64,000 bases of DNA from Bradyrhizobium daqingense (GCF_021044685.1 NZ_CP088014.1:558001-622000); one strand, 5' to 3'; positions 11,532-20,942 are shown, counted from the first letter of the stretch. The notes: generated by a model from the sequence alone, not told the origin. Numbers and translations: made by a program.

Positions 11532-13082
11532 TTGGCCGTTCGTTATTATGACTGGATCGTCCACCATGGCCGCCGCACGCCTGATAAGGTCGCGCTGGTG
11601 GACCTCGCGAGCGAGCGCCGCTTCAGCTACGCGCAGCTCGATGCGCGCGTCTCGCGCCTCGCCTCCTTCCTGCGCCACACGCTCAACGTCTCGCGCGGCG
11701 ACCGCGTCGCTGTGCTGGCACTGAACACCACCGATACGCTGGAGGTGCAGTTCGCCTGCGGGCGGTTAGGCGCGATCTTCGTGCCGCTGAACACCCGCCT
11801 CACCGTTCCCGAGCTGCAGTTCATCACCGCTGACTGCGCGCCGAAGGTGATGATCCACGACACCGATCTGGCCGAGACCGCGCTCAGCGTCGCAAAGCTC
11901 TGCGGCATCCCGACCAGCCTGCTGCTCGGCCCCGGCGGCACCTACGAAGCCGGCATCGCCGCCGCAAAGCCGCTCGACCGTGCTGAGGAGGTCACGCTCG
12001 ATGACGTCTCCACCATCATGTACACGTCGGGCACGACCGGACATCCCAAGGGTGCCACCATCACCCATGGCATGACGTTCTGGAATTGCGTCAATCTCGG
12101 CGGCCCCGCCTGCATCGGTCCATCCTCGGTGCTGCTCACCGTGCTGCCGCTGTTCCACACCGGCGGCCTCAACTGCTACACCAATCCCGTCCTGCATGCC
12201 GGCGGCAGCGTGATGATCATGCGCGCCTTCGATCCCGGCACGGCGCTCGGCCTGATCAATGACACTGCGCAGGGCATCAACGTGTTCTTCGGCGTGCCCG
12301 CGATCTACCAGTTCATGGCACAGCATCCGGCCTTCGCCACGACCGATCTCAGCCGGCTGATCGTCGGCGGTGTCGGTGGCGCGCCGATGCCGGTGCCGCT
12401 GCTCAAGGTCTGGGAGGCGCGCGGTGTTGCGCTTCAGCAGGGCTACGGCATGACCGAGACCTCTCCGGCCGTCCTGGTGCTCGACCGCGAGGACGCGGCG
12501 CGCAAGGCCGGCTCCGCCGGCAAGCCGGTGCTGCATACCGAGGTGCGTATCGTCCGCCCCGATGGCAGCGATGCCGATGTCGGCGAGCTCGGCGAACTCT
12601 GGGTCAAGGGGCCCAATATCACGCCGGGCTACTGGAACAGGCCGGAAGCGAACAAGACCTCCTTCACCGACGGCTGGCTGCACACGGGCGACGCCACCCG
12701 CATCGATGAGGAAGGTTTCTATTACATCGTCGACCGCTGGAAGGACATGTACATCTCCGGCGGCGAGAACGTCTATCCGGCCGAGGTCGAGAACGTCCTG
12801 CATCAGCTCAATGCCATCGCGGAAGCCGCCGTGATCGGCATTCCCGATCCGCAATGGGGCGAGGTGGGCCTTGCCATTGTCGCGGTCAAGCCCGGCCAGA
12901 AGCTGACCGAGGCCGACGTGCACGCGCATTGCGCCGCCAATCTGGCGCGCTTCAAATGCCCGCGCCAGATCCGCTTCGTCGAGGCGCTGCCGCGCAACGC
13001 GACCGGCAAGATCCACAAGCCGACCTTGCGCAAGGAATTCTCGGTGGCTTCCGAGATCGACAAGAAAGCTGCCAACGCCTAA
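11532..13082 (+). CDS. Acyl-CoA synthetase (AMP-forming, FadD-like)
   Basis: A 516-residue member of the ANL adenylating superfamily. The phosphate loop Y-T-S-G-T-T-G-H-P-K-G, the adenine motif G-Y-G-M-T-E-T, the hinge region G-W-L-H-T-G-D with Y-I-V-D-R-W-K-D-M and the C-terminal lysine in N-A-T-G-K-I are all present. It activates a carboxylic acid to its CoA ester and would feed the acyl-CoA dehydrogenases encoded divergently. The start is a TTG at 11532, chosen because the AGGGAGGA ribosome site lies directly upstream and the N-terminus V-R-Y-Y-D-W-I fits the family; a GGCGGC/GCCGCC hairpin (11503-11519) precedes that site. A terminator follows the stop. Confidence 0.92.
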   Translation: MAVRYYDWIVHHGRRTPDKVALVDLASERRFSYAQLDARVSRLASFLRHTLNVSRGDRVAVLALNTTDTLEVQFACGRLGAIFVPLNTRLTVPELQFITADCAPKVMIHDTDLAETALSVAKLCGIPTSLLLGPGGTYEAGIAAAKPLDRAEEVTLDDVSTIMYTSGTTGHPKGATITHGMTFWNCVNLGGPACIGPSSVLLTVLPLFHTGGLNCYTNPVLHAGGSVMIMRAFDPGTALGLINDTAQGINVFFGVPAIYQFMAQHPAFATTDLSRLIVGGVGGAPMPVPLLKVWEARGVALQQGYGMTETSPAVLVLDREDAARKAGSAGKPVLHTEVRIVRPDGSDADVGELGELWVKGPNITPGYWNRPEANKTSFTDGWLHTGDATRIDEEGFYYIVDRWKDMYISGGENVYPAEVENVLHQLNAIAEAAVIGIPDPQWGEVGLAIVAVKPGQKLTEADVHAHCAANLARFKCPRQIRFVEALPRNATGKIHKPTLRKEFSVASEIDKKAANA

Positions 13083-13085
13083 TCG

Positions 13086-13113
13086 AGGCGCCCTTCGGGG
13101 CGCTTTTCTTTTT
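13086..13113 (+). terminator. Rho-independent terminator after the acyl-CoA synthetase gene
   Basis: GCGCCC-TTCG-GGGCGC stem-loop (13088-13103) with a stable TTCG tetraloop, followed by TTTTCTTTTT. It separates the synthetase from the binding-protein gene, which therefore needs its own promoter in the next 40 bases or depends on read-through. Confidence 0.85.
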
Positions 13114-13154
13114 GACGTGCCTGCCCAACCCACAAGAAACGCCAAGGAATTTCC

Positions 13155-14378
13155 ATGAAGAACAAGAAACTCGTCCTCCTCGCCGCGGCAGCGGCCGTGA
13201 CATTGCTCTCGGTTCAAGGCGCCTACGCGCAGAAAAAATACGACACCGGCGCCAGCGACACCGAGATCAAGATCGGCAACGTCGAGGCCTATTCCGGCCC
13301 GGCTTCGGCCTACGGCATCATCGGCAAGACCGAGGAGGCCTATTTCAAGATGATCAACGACCAGGGCGGCATCAACGGCCGCAAGATCAACTGGATCTCC
13401 TATGACGACGGCTATTCGCCGCCGAAGACCGTGGAGCAGGTCCGCAAGCTGATCGAGAGCGACGAGGTGTTCCTGGTCTTCAACGCGCTGGGCACGCCGA
13501 CCCAGACCGCCGTGCAGAAGTATCACAATTCCAAGAAGGTCCCGCAGCTTTTCCTCGCCACCGGCGCCAGCAAATGGAACGACCCCAAGGGTTTTCCCTG
13601 GACCATGGGTTTCCAGCCGAGCTACCGCGTCGAGGCGCGGATCTTCGCCAAATATATCCTGCAGGCCAAGCCCGATGCCAAAGTCGCGATCTTCTATGCC
13701 AATGACGATTTCGGCAAGGACTACGTCGCCGGCATCAAGGAGATCTTCGGCGACAAGGCCTCATCGCTGATCGTCGCGGAAGAGAGCTACGAGACCAGCG
13801 AGCCCTCGATCGATTCCCACATCGTCAAGCTGAAGGGCACCGGCGCCAACGTCTTCGTCAACATCTCGACGCCGAAATTCGCCGCGCAAGCGATCAAGAA
13901 GATTGCCGAGCTCGAATGGAAGCCGATGCACGTAATGACCGACGTGTCGATCTCGATCGGCGCGGTGATGAAGCCCGCCGGTCTCGAGGCCTCCGAAGGC
14001 GTGCTGTCGGCGAGCTATCTGAAGGACGCGTCCGACCCGCAATGGAAGGACGATGAAGGCATGAAGAAGTTCATGGCGTTCGTCGACAAGTACATGCCCG
14101 GCGCCAACGTCTCCGACACCAACGTCGTCTACGGCTATGCCGCCGCGCAGACCCTGGTCCAGACCTTGAAGCAGTGCGGCGACGTGCTGACGCGGGAGAA
14201 CGTGATGAAGCAGGCCGCCAGCTTGAAGGACTTCGCGCCGGATACGCTGATCCCCGGCATCAAGATCAACACCGGCCCCAACGACTTCGCGCCGATCGAG
14301 CAGCTCAAGATGATCCGCTTCAAGTCTGGTCAGTGGGAGCTGTTCGGCGACATCATCAGCGCGGAAACCGGAGGTTAG
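13155..14378 (+). CDS. Branched-chain amino acid type ABC transporter substrate-binding protein
   Basis: A 407-residue periplasmic binding protein of the LivJ/LivK (type I fold) family. A signal peptide with a lysine-rich start and cleavage after A-Y-A at about residue 24 is visible, then the mature domain beginning with the typical E-I-K-I-G-N strand and P-A-S-A-Y-G-I-I-G ligand-site region. Related proteins bind amino acids, aromatic acids or short acyl compounds. No permease or ATPase is beside it, so it must share a transporter encoded elsewhere. Its place after the acyl-CoA synthetase suggests capture of the acid that the synthetase activates; that is inference. AAGGAA precedes the ATG. 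Confidence 0.92.
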   Translation: MKNKKLVLLAAAAAVTLLSVQGAYAQKKYDTGASDTEIKIGNVEAYSGPASAYGIIGKTEEAYFKMINDQGGINGRKINWISYDDGYSPPKTVEQVRKLIESDEVFLVFNALGTPTQTAVQKYHNSKKVPQLFLATGASKWNDPKGFPWTMGFQPSYRVEARIFAKYILQAKPDAKVAIFYANDDFGKDYVAGIKEIFGDKASSLIVAEESYETSEPSIDSHIVKLKGTGANVFVNISTPKFAAQAIKKIAELEWKPMHVMTDVSISIGAVMKPAGLEASEGVLSASYLKDASDPQWKDDEGMKKFMAFVDKYMPGANVSDTNVVYGYAAAQTLVQTLKQCGDVLTRENVMKQAASLKDFAPDTLIPGIKINTGPNDFAPIEQLKMIRFKSGQWELFGDIISAETGG

Positions 14379-14404
14379 CTCGCATCAGCTGACCATGCCC
14401 AACG

Positions 14405-14436
14405 AGATAGCGGCCAAAAGGGCCGCTATCTTTTTC
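14405..14436. terminator. Bidirectional hairpin terminator between convergent genes
   Basis: A perfect 11-bp stem, AGATAGCGGCC / GGCCGCTATCT, with a five-base loop and a following run of five T. It lies between the binding-protein gene (plus) and the XRE regulator (minus) and can serve the plus-strand gene as a strong terminator. Confidence 0.92.
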
Positions 14437-14459
14437 GTGTAAGCGAAGCCGAAGCAAGG

Positions 14460-15230
14460 CTAGGCCGGCAGGAAGAGCGCAAAGGATTCTTCCACCGTGC
14501 GGCGCAGATGCTTTCGATACAGGCCGTAGTTGACGTCGTCGGGCGCAACGCGTCCCAACGACGGCTTCGCAATATTCTTGAGTGGCACGTAGGCGATCGG
14601 CGCGGCGATCGGCGTGAGCTGCGAGCCAGGGCCGGCGCGGAGCGTCGAGATGATGCCATACATTTCGCCGGCAACGGTCGGCCGAGACACTGTGATGACC
14701 CGATGCTGGCCGTGCTTGATGATGACGAGATAGATGAAGCCGGACTGGTGGGGGACGGCGACCTCACCGGTATGTTCATAGGCCGCATCGGTCCGATCAC
14801 CCTCGCGAAAGACCAATGAAGAAACTTTCGGCTCCCAGGCGATCTCGGTGCGATAGGCGAAGATCGCGTCCTTGTCGCCGAACGACGGCCGCAGGGTGAT
14901 GTAGACGTCCTCGAGCCAACTCACCGCGCGGTGCGCGTAGGAGCCGAGGCTGTCGGGTGCGACATCGTTTGCGGACGGCGGCGTCATCGCCACGGCGCTC
15001 TTGCGCAAGGACAGGCCCAGCGCCTGCTCCAGCCGGACCGTCGTCGCCAGCGTGAACGGCCGCCGGCCGCCGAGCACCTTCTCCAGCGTCGACAGGCTGA
15101 GCTTAGCCAGCTCGGCCAAGGCCTGCCGGGACATCCGCCGTCTGGCCAGCTCCTCGCGAATGGTCTCGGCAATCTCCCGGCTCTGCTCGTCCGAAAGCTG
15201 CCTGTCGGTGAGTTTATCCTGCGTCTGCAT
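14460..15230 (-). CDS. XRE-family helix-turn-helix transcriptional regulator
   Basis: A 256-residue protein with a Cro/C1-type HTH at about residues 18-75 (M-S-R-Q-A-L-A-E-L-A-K-L-S-L-S-T-L-E-K-V-L) and an uncharacterised C-terminal half that may sense a ligand. The ATG at 15230 has AGGGA six bases upstream; the longer open frame back to 15347 runs through arginine-rich non-family sequence. It is divergent from the sortase-target gene with 185 bp between the starts, so control of the sortase system is possible. The C-terminal half does not match a domain I can name. Confidence 0.85.
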   Translation of the reverse strand: MQTQDKLTDRQLSDEQSREIAETIREELARRRMSRQALAELAKLSLSTLEKVLGGRRPFTLATTVRLEQALGLSLRKSAVAMTPPSANDVAPDSLGSYAHRAVSWLEDVYITLRPSFGDKDAIFAYRTEIAWEPKVSSLVFREGDRTDAAYEHTGEVAVPHQSGFIYLVIIKHGQHRVITVSRPTVAGEMYGIISTLRAGPGSQLTPIAAPIAYVPLKNIAKPSLGRVAPDDVNYGLYRKHLRRTVEESFALFLPA

Positions 15231-15415
15231 CAAGTCCCTGCTCCAGGACCGCCAGTCTAGCAGGGCGGACAAACCAGCACAAAACCGCACATGGCCGCCG
15301 CGGCGGCGGCGCGCCCGGGCCGGCCACGGCGGAACATTGCCGATCATTCTGGTCGCGAAATCAGGCCCTTCCGACCGATGCTCGCGTCGTCAAACACCCA
15401 TTGGGAGCGGACCAG

Positions 15416-17677
15416 ATGGACAATTGCGACACGATCGGCAGCAACGAACATCCCTGGCTCGGCAGGCTGATCGTGGTCGGCCTCTTTCTTCTGGCACAAG
15501 GCATCGCGGTGGTGCTGGTCGCCTTCGTCGCGCTGCTGGTCAGCTTCCAGCCGGGCTGGTCGGCGACGACGGAGCAGGCGAGCCCGCTCCAGCCCGGCGA
15601 TGCCCGCTCCGGCACTCTCCTCCTGAAGCACGACGGCATCACCAGCGAAGCCATCCGCCTCGGCCTCGACATCGACCTCACCGTGTCAGGTCCGACGCTG
15701 CGCGCCCGGGTCACGCAGGTCTTCCGCAATCCGACCAAGGACTGGGTCGAGGCGACCTATGTTTATCCGCTCGCGACCGGCGGTGCCGTCGATACCCTGA
15801 AGATGGTGGTGGGCGACCGCATCATCGTTGGCGACATCAAGGAGCGGCAGCAGGCCCGCGTGATCTATGAGGAGGCGCGTCGCGCCGGCCAGAAGGCGGC
15901 GCTGACCGAGCAGGAACGGCCGAACATCTTCACCAACTCGCTCGCCAATATCGGGCCCGGCGAAACCGTGCTGGTGCAGATCGAGTACCAGGAGCCGGTG
16001 CATCAGTCCGGCAATGAATATTCGCTGCGCCTGCCGCTCGTGGTGGCACCGCGCTACAATCCGGCGCCGATCGTGCAGAGCGTCGACTTCCGCAAGGACG
16101 GCTCGGGCTGGGGCGCGATCAACTCGGACCCGGTTCCGGACCGCGACCGCATCTCGCCGCCGGCGCTTGATCCCGCGAAGCACGCGCCGGTCAACCCGAC
16201 CAGCATCACGGTACGCCTGAAGGCCGGCTTTGCGCTCGGCGAAATCAAGAGCCATCACCACAACGTCAAGATCGAGAGCCCTGACGCCACGACGCGCGTG
16301 GTCACCCTCGCCGATGGCACCGTTGCGGCCGATCGCGACTTCGAGCTGACCTGGAAGCCCGCTGGGGAGAAGGCGCCATCGGTCGGCCTGTTCCGCGAGC
16401 ATGTCGGCGGTGCCGATTACCTGCTCGCCTTTGTCACCCCGCCCAGCGTCGATCAAGCGACGCAGAAGCCGCTGCCGCGCGAGGTCGTGTTCGTGATCGA
16501 CAATTCGGGGTCGATGGGTGGCACGTCGATGGTCCAGGCCAAGGCCAGCCTGACCTACGCGCTCTCTCGCCTCCAGCCGACGGACCGCTTCAACGTCATC
16601 CGTTTCGACGACACCATGAACGTCCTGTTTCCAGCCTCGGTGCCGGCGGATGCCGCGCATGTCGGTGAGGCGACCTCCTTCGTCGGCGCCCTGCAGGCGC
16701 GTGGCGGCACCGAGATGGTGCCGGCGATGCGCGCGGCGCTGACCGACAAGCTCGGCGACACCGGCATGGTCCGCCAAGTCGTGTTCCTGACCGACGGCGC
16801 GATCGGCAACGAACAGCAATTGTTCGAAACGATCACGGCGATGCGCGGCCGCTCGCGCGTGTTCATGGTCGGCATCGGGTCTGCGCCCAATACCTACCTG
16901 ATGACACGTGCCGCCGAGCTCGGCCGCGGCGCCTTCACCCATATCGGCTCCGTCGAACAGGTGGAAGAGCGCATGCGTGGCCTGTTCGCCAAGTTGGAAA
17001 ATCCTGTGGTGACCGGCCTCACTGCAACGTTCTCCGAAGCCAAGACCGACGTCACCCCCGCGATCCTTCCAGACGTCTATCGCGACGAGCCCCTGGTGCT
17101 GGCGGCCAAGCTCGACAAGCTCGCGGGCTCGGTCGAGATCAAGGGTCGCGTCGGTGATCGCCCGTGGTCGCTGACGCTGCCGCTTGAAAGTGCTGCCGAA
17201 GGCAAGGGCCTGTCGAAACTTTGGGCCAAGCGCAAGATCGGCGATGCCGAAGTGGCGCGCAGCTTGCGCGAAATGACCGCTGAAGACTCCGACAAGGCGA
17301 TCCTGGCGCTGGCGCTCGACCATCAGATCGTCACGCGATTGACCAGCCTGGTCGCGATCGACAAGACGCCGAGCCGCCCCGAAGGCGAGCCGCTCAAGCT
17401 CAGCGAATTGCCGCTCAACCTGCCGGCCGGCTGGGATTTCGAGAAGGTCTTTGGCGAACGACAGCCGTTGCCCGAGCAGTTGCGCGAACGCCACGCGGAT
17501 GCACGCAACCAGCCGACCGTGCGGCGGCCGGCACCTTCGGCGCCTGACGCGATCCGCCTGCCCAAGACTGCAACCTCGGCCGAGCTGAAGATGATCGCAG
17601 GGCTGATCCTGATCATGCTCGCCCTGGTTCTGTTCGTGTTCAACCGGCGTCGGCCGTTGCTCACCGACGCCGCTTGA
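15416..17677 (+). CDS. VIT and von Willebrand A domain protein, dedicated sortase target (marine proteobacterial type)
   Basis: A 753-residue surface protein. After an N-terminal membrane segment (about residues 14-43) come a vault/inter-alpha-trypsin (VIT) domain (about 60-200), a linker, and a vWA domain whose metal site D-N-S-G-S starts at D362. The C-terminus has the sorting layout: L-P-K-T-A-T-S at 715, a hydrophobic helix, then R-R-R. Proteins of this architecture are usually the only substrate of a neighbouring class GN sortase in Gram-negative bacteria. The ATG at 15416 is preferred over an in-frame TTG at 15401 because GGGAG lies eight bases upstream. Two hairpins follow the stop. 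Its attachment partner in the envelope is unknown. Confidence 0.9.
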   Translation: MDNCDTIGSNEHPWLGRLIVVGLFLLAQGIAVVLVAFVALLVSFQPGWSATTEQASPLQPGDARSGTLLLKHDGITSEAIRLGLDIDLTVSGPTLRARVTQVFRNPTKDWVEATYVYPLATGGAVDTLKMVVGDRIIVGDIKERQQARVIYEEARRAGQKAALTEQERPNIFTNSLANIGPGETVLVQIEYQEPVHQSGNEYSLRLPLVVAPRYNPAPIVQSVDFRKDGSGWGAINSDPVPDRDRISPPALDPAKHAPVNPTSITVRLKAGFALGEIKSHHHNVKIESPDATTRVVTLADGTVAADRDFELTWKPAGEKAPSVGLFREHVGGADYLLAFVTPPSVDQATQKPLPREVVFVIDNSGSMGGTSMVQAKASLTYALSRLQPTDRFNVIRFDDTMNVLFPASVPADAAHVGEATSFVGALQARGGTEMVPAMRAALTDKLGDTGMVRQVVFLTDGAIGNEQQLFETITAMRGRSRVFMVGIGSAPNTYLMTRAAELGRGAFTHIGSVEQVEERMRGLFAKLENPVVTGLTATFSEAKTDVTPAILPDVYRDEPLVLAAKLDKLAGSVEIKGRVGDRPWSLTLPLESAAEGKGLSKLWAKRKIGDAEVARSLREMTAEDSDKAILALALDHQIVTRLTSLVAIDKTPSRPEGEPLKLSELPLNLPAGWDFEKVFGERQPLPEQLRERHADARNQPTVRRPAPSAPDAIRLPKTATSAELKMIAGLILIMLALVLFVFNRRRPLLTDAA

Positions 17678-17678
17678 G

Positions 17679-17753
17679 AGAGGAGTCCCCCACTCCTCTG
17701 CTTCAGCGCGCGCGGCTGCCCGTCCCACAACCAACGGCCGCGCGCGCCTTTTT
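17679..17753 (+). terminator. Tandem hairpins and terminator after the sortase-target gene
   Basis: Directly after the stop is AGAGGAGT-CCCCC-ACTCCTCT (17679-17699), then GCGCGCGCGGC (17706-17716) pairs with GCCGCGCGCGC (17737-17747) and is followed by CTTTTTG. The second unit is a good rho-independent terminator, so most transcription of the target gene should stop before the sortase gene. Confidence 0.8.
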
Positions 17754-17760
17754 GTCAATT

Positions 17761-17847
17761 CATTGCGAGGAGCGAAGCGACGAAGCAATTCAGACTGCCG
17801 ACCATGCAGACAGACTGGATTGCTTTGCTTCGCTTCGCTCGCAATGA
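17761..17847. repeat. Intergenic palindrome, family A (copy 2)
   Basis: Starts CATTGCGAGGAGCGAAGCGA and ends with the near complement GCTTCGCTCGCAATG. It is an imperfect relative of the perfect palindrome at 2340-2420. It separates the sortase-target gene from the sortase gene, ending 14 bases before the sortase ATG, so it may fold next to that gene's ribosome site. Confidence 0.88.
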
Positions 17848-17861
17848 CCGGGAATCTTGTT

Positions 17862-18431
17862 ATGCCCCGCTTCATCCCTCCCCTGGTCCTTGCGCTGATC
17901 GGCCTGATCCTGTTCGGCGATGGCGCTTACGTCCATGCCAAGGCGTGGCTTGCGCAGATGTTGTTGGAGCGCGCGTTCGACAAAAGCATCGCGACGGGCC
18001 GGCCGGTTAAGCCATGGTCATGGGCCGACACCTGGCCCGTCGCGCGGATCGAGGTGAAGCGGATCGGCGCCAGGGCCATCGTGCTGGAGGGTGCGAGCGG
18101 ACAGGCGCTGGCTTTCGGGCCCGGCCATATCCCGCACACGGCCGATGCGGGAGGACGCGGAATTGCCGTGTATGCCGCCCACCGCGACACCCATTTCCGC
18201 TTCCTGCGGAATGTTGCCATTGGTGACGTCATCGACGTCACACGCAGCGACGGTCGACATTTTCGCTATCGCGCAGATTCCTCGGCCGTCGTCCGTTTCA
18301 ACGCATCGGGCATCGATCCCACAGCACGGGACTTTGAGCTCATTCTCGCAACCTGCTGGCCATTCGACGCCGTCACGGCCGGTCCTGAGCGCTACATCCT
18401 GCATGCGACATTGATCGGGGCCGACGGATAG
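17862..18431 (+). CDS. Class GN sortase
   Basis: A 189-residue transpeptidase with one N-terminal membrane anchor (about residues 5-25). The catalytic triad of sortases is in place: H107 in A-A-H-R-D-T-H-F, C165 in L-A-T-C-W-P-F and R177 in G-P-E-R-Y. It should cleave the sorting signal of the preceding VIT/vWA protein and join it to an unknown nucleophile outside the inner membrane. The start at 17862 gives the expected anchor; the open frame upstream to 17763 is palindromic repeat. A terminator and a repeat lie between it and its presumed substrate, so the pair may be expressed separately. Confidence 0.9.
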   Translation: MPRFIPPLVLALIGLILFGDGAYVHAKAWLAQMLLERAFDKSIATGRPVKPWSWADTWPVARIEVKRIGARAIVLEGASGQALAFGPGHIPHTADAGGRGIAVYAAHRDTHFRFLRNVAIGDVIDVTRSDGRHFRYRADSSAVVRFNASGIDPTARDFELILATCWPFDAVTAGPERYILHATLIGADG

Positions 18432-18572
18432 GTCGCCCCCCGGACGCGCGATATGCGCCCACGCGCGCTTCATTCCACCACACGGCATGACGCATATGGT
18501 TGCCACCTCGAAGGACTCGCCATAGAACAGAGCGACGCGCCACCAAATAAGAACAAGAGGTGAGGTCACGCC

Positions 18573-20792
18573 ATGGAAGCTCAGGTGCCTGTTGCGTCGG
18601 TCTCTCCGCGCCCATGGTCTCCGCCGCCCGACGCCAGCGACATCGTCAAGGGCATCCATGCCATGCTGCACCCGCACAACATCGTGCTGGTGGGCGCGAC
18701 CGACAAGCCCGGCAATTATGCCGAGCGCATCTGGAATAATCTGGTCAGATACGGCTATGAGGGCGGGCTCTATCCGGTCAACGCCAAGCGCGACACGATC
18801 TGGAACGTCCCGTGCTACAAGGACTTTGCCAGCCTGCCGGAAAAACCCGATCACGTCCTGGTGCTGGTGCCGGCGCGCGCAGCCGTGCAGGTGATCCACG
18901 ATGCGGCCGCAGCCGGCGCACGTTCGGCCACCATCGTCACCTCGGGCTTCAGCGAATTGCAGGACGCGGAAAGTCAGAAGCTCGCCGCCGAACTGCAGGC
19001 GGCTGTGCGCGAGACGGGACTTGCGGTGACGGGGCCGAACTGCCTCGGCAACCTGAGCGCCGGCGAAAAGCTCTTCACCAACATCGACGACCGCATCGTC
19101 ACCATGGAGCAGGGAGCGGTGGCGATCGCAGGACAATCCGGCGCGATCGTCATGGCGATCCGCCAGGCGCTGGAGGATCGGGGCGTGGGCGTCGGCTACA
19201 TGGTGACCACGGGTAACGAGGCCGGGCTCGAGACGCCGGACCTGATGCGCTATTTCGCCGAAGACCCGAGCATCAAGGTGATCGTCGTCTACCTCGAAGG
19301 CGTACGCAACACCAAGGCCTTCCGCGAAGCCTGCAAGGCGGCACGCGCCGCGGGCAAACCGGTGATCGCGCTCAAGCTCGGGGCATCCGAAGGTGGTCGC
19401 GCGGCGGCGATGGCGCATACCGGCGCGCTCGCCGGCTCGATCGAGACGTTTGATGCCATCGCAACGCGCGAAGGCGTCATTCGGGTGAGCGGGCTCGACG
19501 AGTTGATCGAGACCACCGAGTGCTTCGTCCACGCCGCAGCACCCAAAGGCGACCGGCTCGCCGCGGTGACGCTCTCCGGTGGCAAGCGCGGCATGCTGAT
19601 CGACGCCTTTTATGCCGCCGGCCTGAACTTCGCGCCACTCAGCCCGCATGTCAGTTCCGAGCTGGCGAAGATGCTGGGCCCCGGCTCGATCGTCGGCAAT
19701 CCACTCGATGCAGGATTTGCCGCCGTGGTCGATCCCTCCGTCTACATGAAGTCGATCGAGCTGATGATCGACGATCCCGACATCGACGTCGTCATCATCG
19801 ACGCCGAGCTGCCGAAGGCCCCGCACGAGCTGCGCGAACGTAACTTGCGCATCGTCAACGAGATGGCGGGCAAGGCCGCAAAGCCCGTGATCTATATCAG
19901 CGCCATGTCGATCGGTTTCACCGAATTCACCAAGGGCTTGCGCGAGTCGCTGCCACATCTGGCCGTCATGCAGGGCATGGATCGCGCGGTGACGGCGATC
20001 AAATCGCTGCTCGACTACGCGAAGCTGCGCAAGGAAGTCCCCAATATCGTGTCGAGTTCGAAGCCGGCCGCACGTGTCGTGCTGGAGAAGGCGCTGAAAT
20101 CAGCCGCCGGCGCCGCGCTCGACGAGGTCGCCTCCAAGAAGCTTCTGAAGGCCTACGGCATCCCGGTCTCGAAGGAGGCGATTGCGCAGACGGCGGCGGA
20201 GGCCGCCAATATCGCCAAGCAGATCGGATTCCCGGTCGTGGCAAAAGTCGTCAGCGCCGAGATCCTGCACAAATCAGACATCGGCGGCGTGGTGCTGAAC
20301 CTCAACAGCGCCGCCGAGGTGAAGAAGGCGTTCGCCGACATCACCGCGCGGGTCAATAAGCTGAAGGGCCAGCCGAAGCTCGACGGCATCCTGATCGCGC
20401 AGCAGGTCAAGGCCGAGCTCGAGCTCGTGGTCGGCGCCTCACTCGATGCCGAGATGGGACCGGTCGTGCTGTTCGGCACCGGCGGCATCGACATCGAGCT
20501 GATGAAGGACGTCGCGCTCGCCGGCGCGCCGCTGGACGAGGCCGAGGCACGGCTGCTGATCGGCCGCACCAAGGCCGGGATCAAGCTGCGCGGCTACCGC
20601 GGCAAGCCGGCGCTGCACGAGACCTCCGCGGTCAAGGCGCTGGTCGGCCTCTCCAACCTGATCGCCGATGCCGGCGACCGGATCGCCTCGATCGACATCA
20701 ACCCGTTCCTGATCAACACCAAAACCGGCGTGGCCGTCGATGCGCTCATCGTCCTGAACAACGCTGCGGCAAAGCGCGCGGCGGGGCATTAG
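18573..20792 (+). CDS. NDP-forming acyl-CoA synthetase (acetate-CoA ligase, ADP-forming type)
   Basis: A 739-residue single-chain enzyme. The CoA-binding domain comes first (about 25-150, I-V-L-V-G-A-T-D-K-P-G start), then the succinyl-CoA-ligase-like domains with the phosphohistidine in A-M-A-H-T-G-A-L-A-G, and the ATP-grasp domain at the C-terminus (L-K-A-Y-G-I-P-V onward). The order alpha then beta matches ADP-forming acetyl-CoA synthetases and related pimeloyl or feruloyl-CoA synthetases. It interconverts an acyl-CoA and free acid with ATP formation or use. GAGGTGAG lies ahead of the ATG. It stands alone, with a palindromic repeat after it, so the substrate is open. Confidence 0.9.
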   Translation: MEAQVPVASVSPRPWSPPPDASDIVKGIHAMLHPHNIVLVGATDKPGNYAERIWNNLVRYGYEGGLYPVNAKRDTIWNVPCYKDFASLPEKPDHVLVLVPARAAVQVIHDAAAAGARSATIVTSGFSELQDAESQKLAAELQAAVRETGLAVTGPNCLGNLSAGEKLFTNIDDRIVTMEQGAVAIAGQSGAIVMAIRQALEDRGVGVGYMVTTGNEAGLETPDLMRYFAEDPSIKVIVVYLEGVRNTKAFREACKAARAAGKPVIALKLGASEGGRAAAMAHTGALAGSIETFDAIATREGVIRVSGLDELIETTECFVHAAAPKGDRLAAVTLSGGKRGMLIDAFYAAGLNFAPLSPHVSSELAKMLGPGSIVGNPLDAGFAAVVDPSVYMKSIELMIDDPDIDVVIIDAELPKAPHELRERNLRIVNEMAGKAAKPVIYISAMSIGFTEFTKGLRESLPHLAVMQGMDRAVTAIKSLLDYAKLRKEVPNIVSSSKPAARVVLEKALKSAAGAALDEVASKKLLKAYGIPVSKEAIAQTAAEAANIAKQIGFPVVAKVVSAEILHKSDIGGVVLNLNSAAEVKKAFADITARVNKLKGQPKLDGILIAQQVKAELELVVGASLDAEMGPVVLFGTGGIDIELMKDVALAGAPLDEAEARLLIGRTKAGIKLRGYRGKPALHETSAVKALVGLSNLIADAGDRIASIDINPFLINTKTGVAVDALIVLNNAAAKRAAGH

Positions 20793-20805
20793 AGTACTGT
20801 ACTCC

Positions 20806-20888
20806 GTAGGGCGGATTAGCGCAGCGTAATCCGCCACTGTACGATATGCTAAGAAGGCGGCGGGTTACGCTTCGCTAACCCGCCCTAC
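20806..20888. repeat. Intergenic palindrome, family B (GTAGGGCGGATTAGC type)
   Basis: GTAGGGCGGATTAGCGCAGC at the left pairs with GCTTCGCTAACCCGCCCTAC at the right, and GTAATCCGCC with GGCGGGTTAC inside. It follows the stop of the acyl-CoA synthetase gene. Confidence 0.9.
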
Positions 20889-20942
20889 TTATCATCCGGC
20901 CTCCTTCCAACTTCCCCGCTTTGGCCGTAAAATCGCCCCTGC

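Noticed and set aside
15686..17875. A 729-codon open frame on the minus strand opposite the VIT/vWA gene
   Set aside because: Antisense shadow in high-GC DNA: its translation is rich in Arg, His, Asp and Leu with no recognisable domain, while the plus-strand frame has clear VIT, vWA and sorting motifs.
18018..19958. A 646-codon minus-strand open frame across the sortase end and the NDP-forming synthetase
   Set aside because: No domain is recognised and it overlaps two well-supported plus-strand genes for most of its length.
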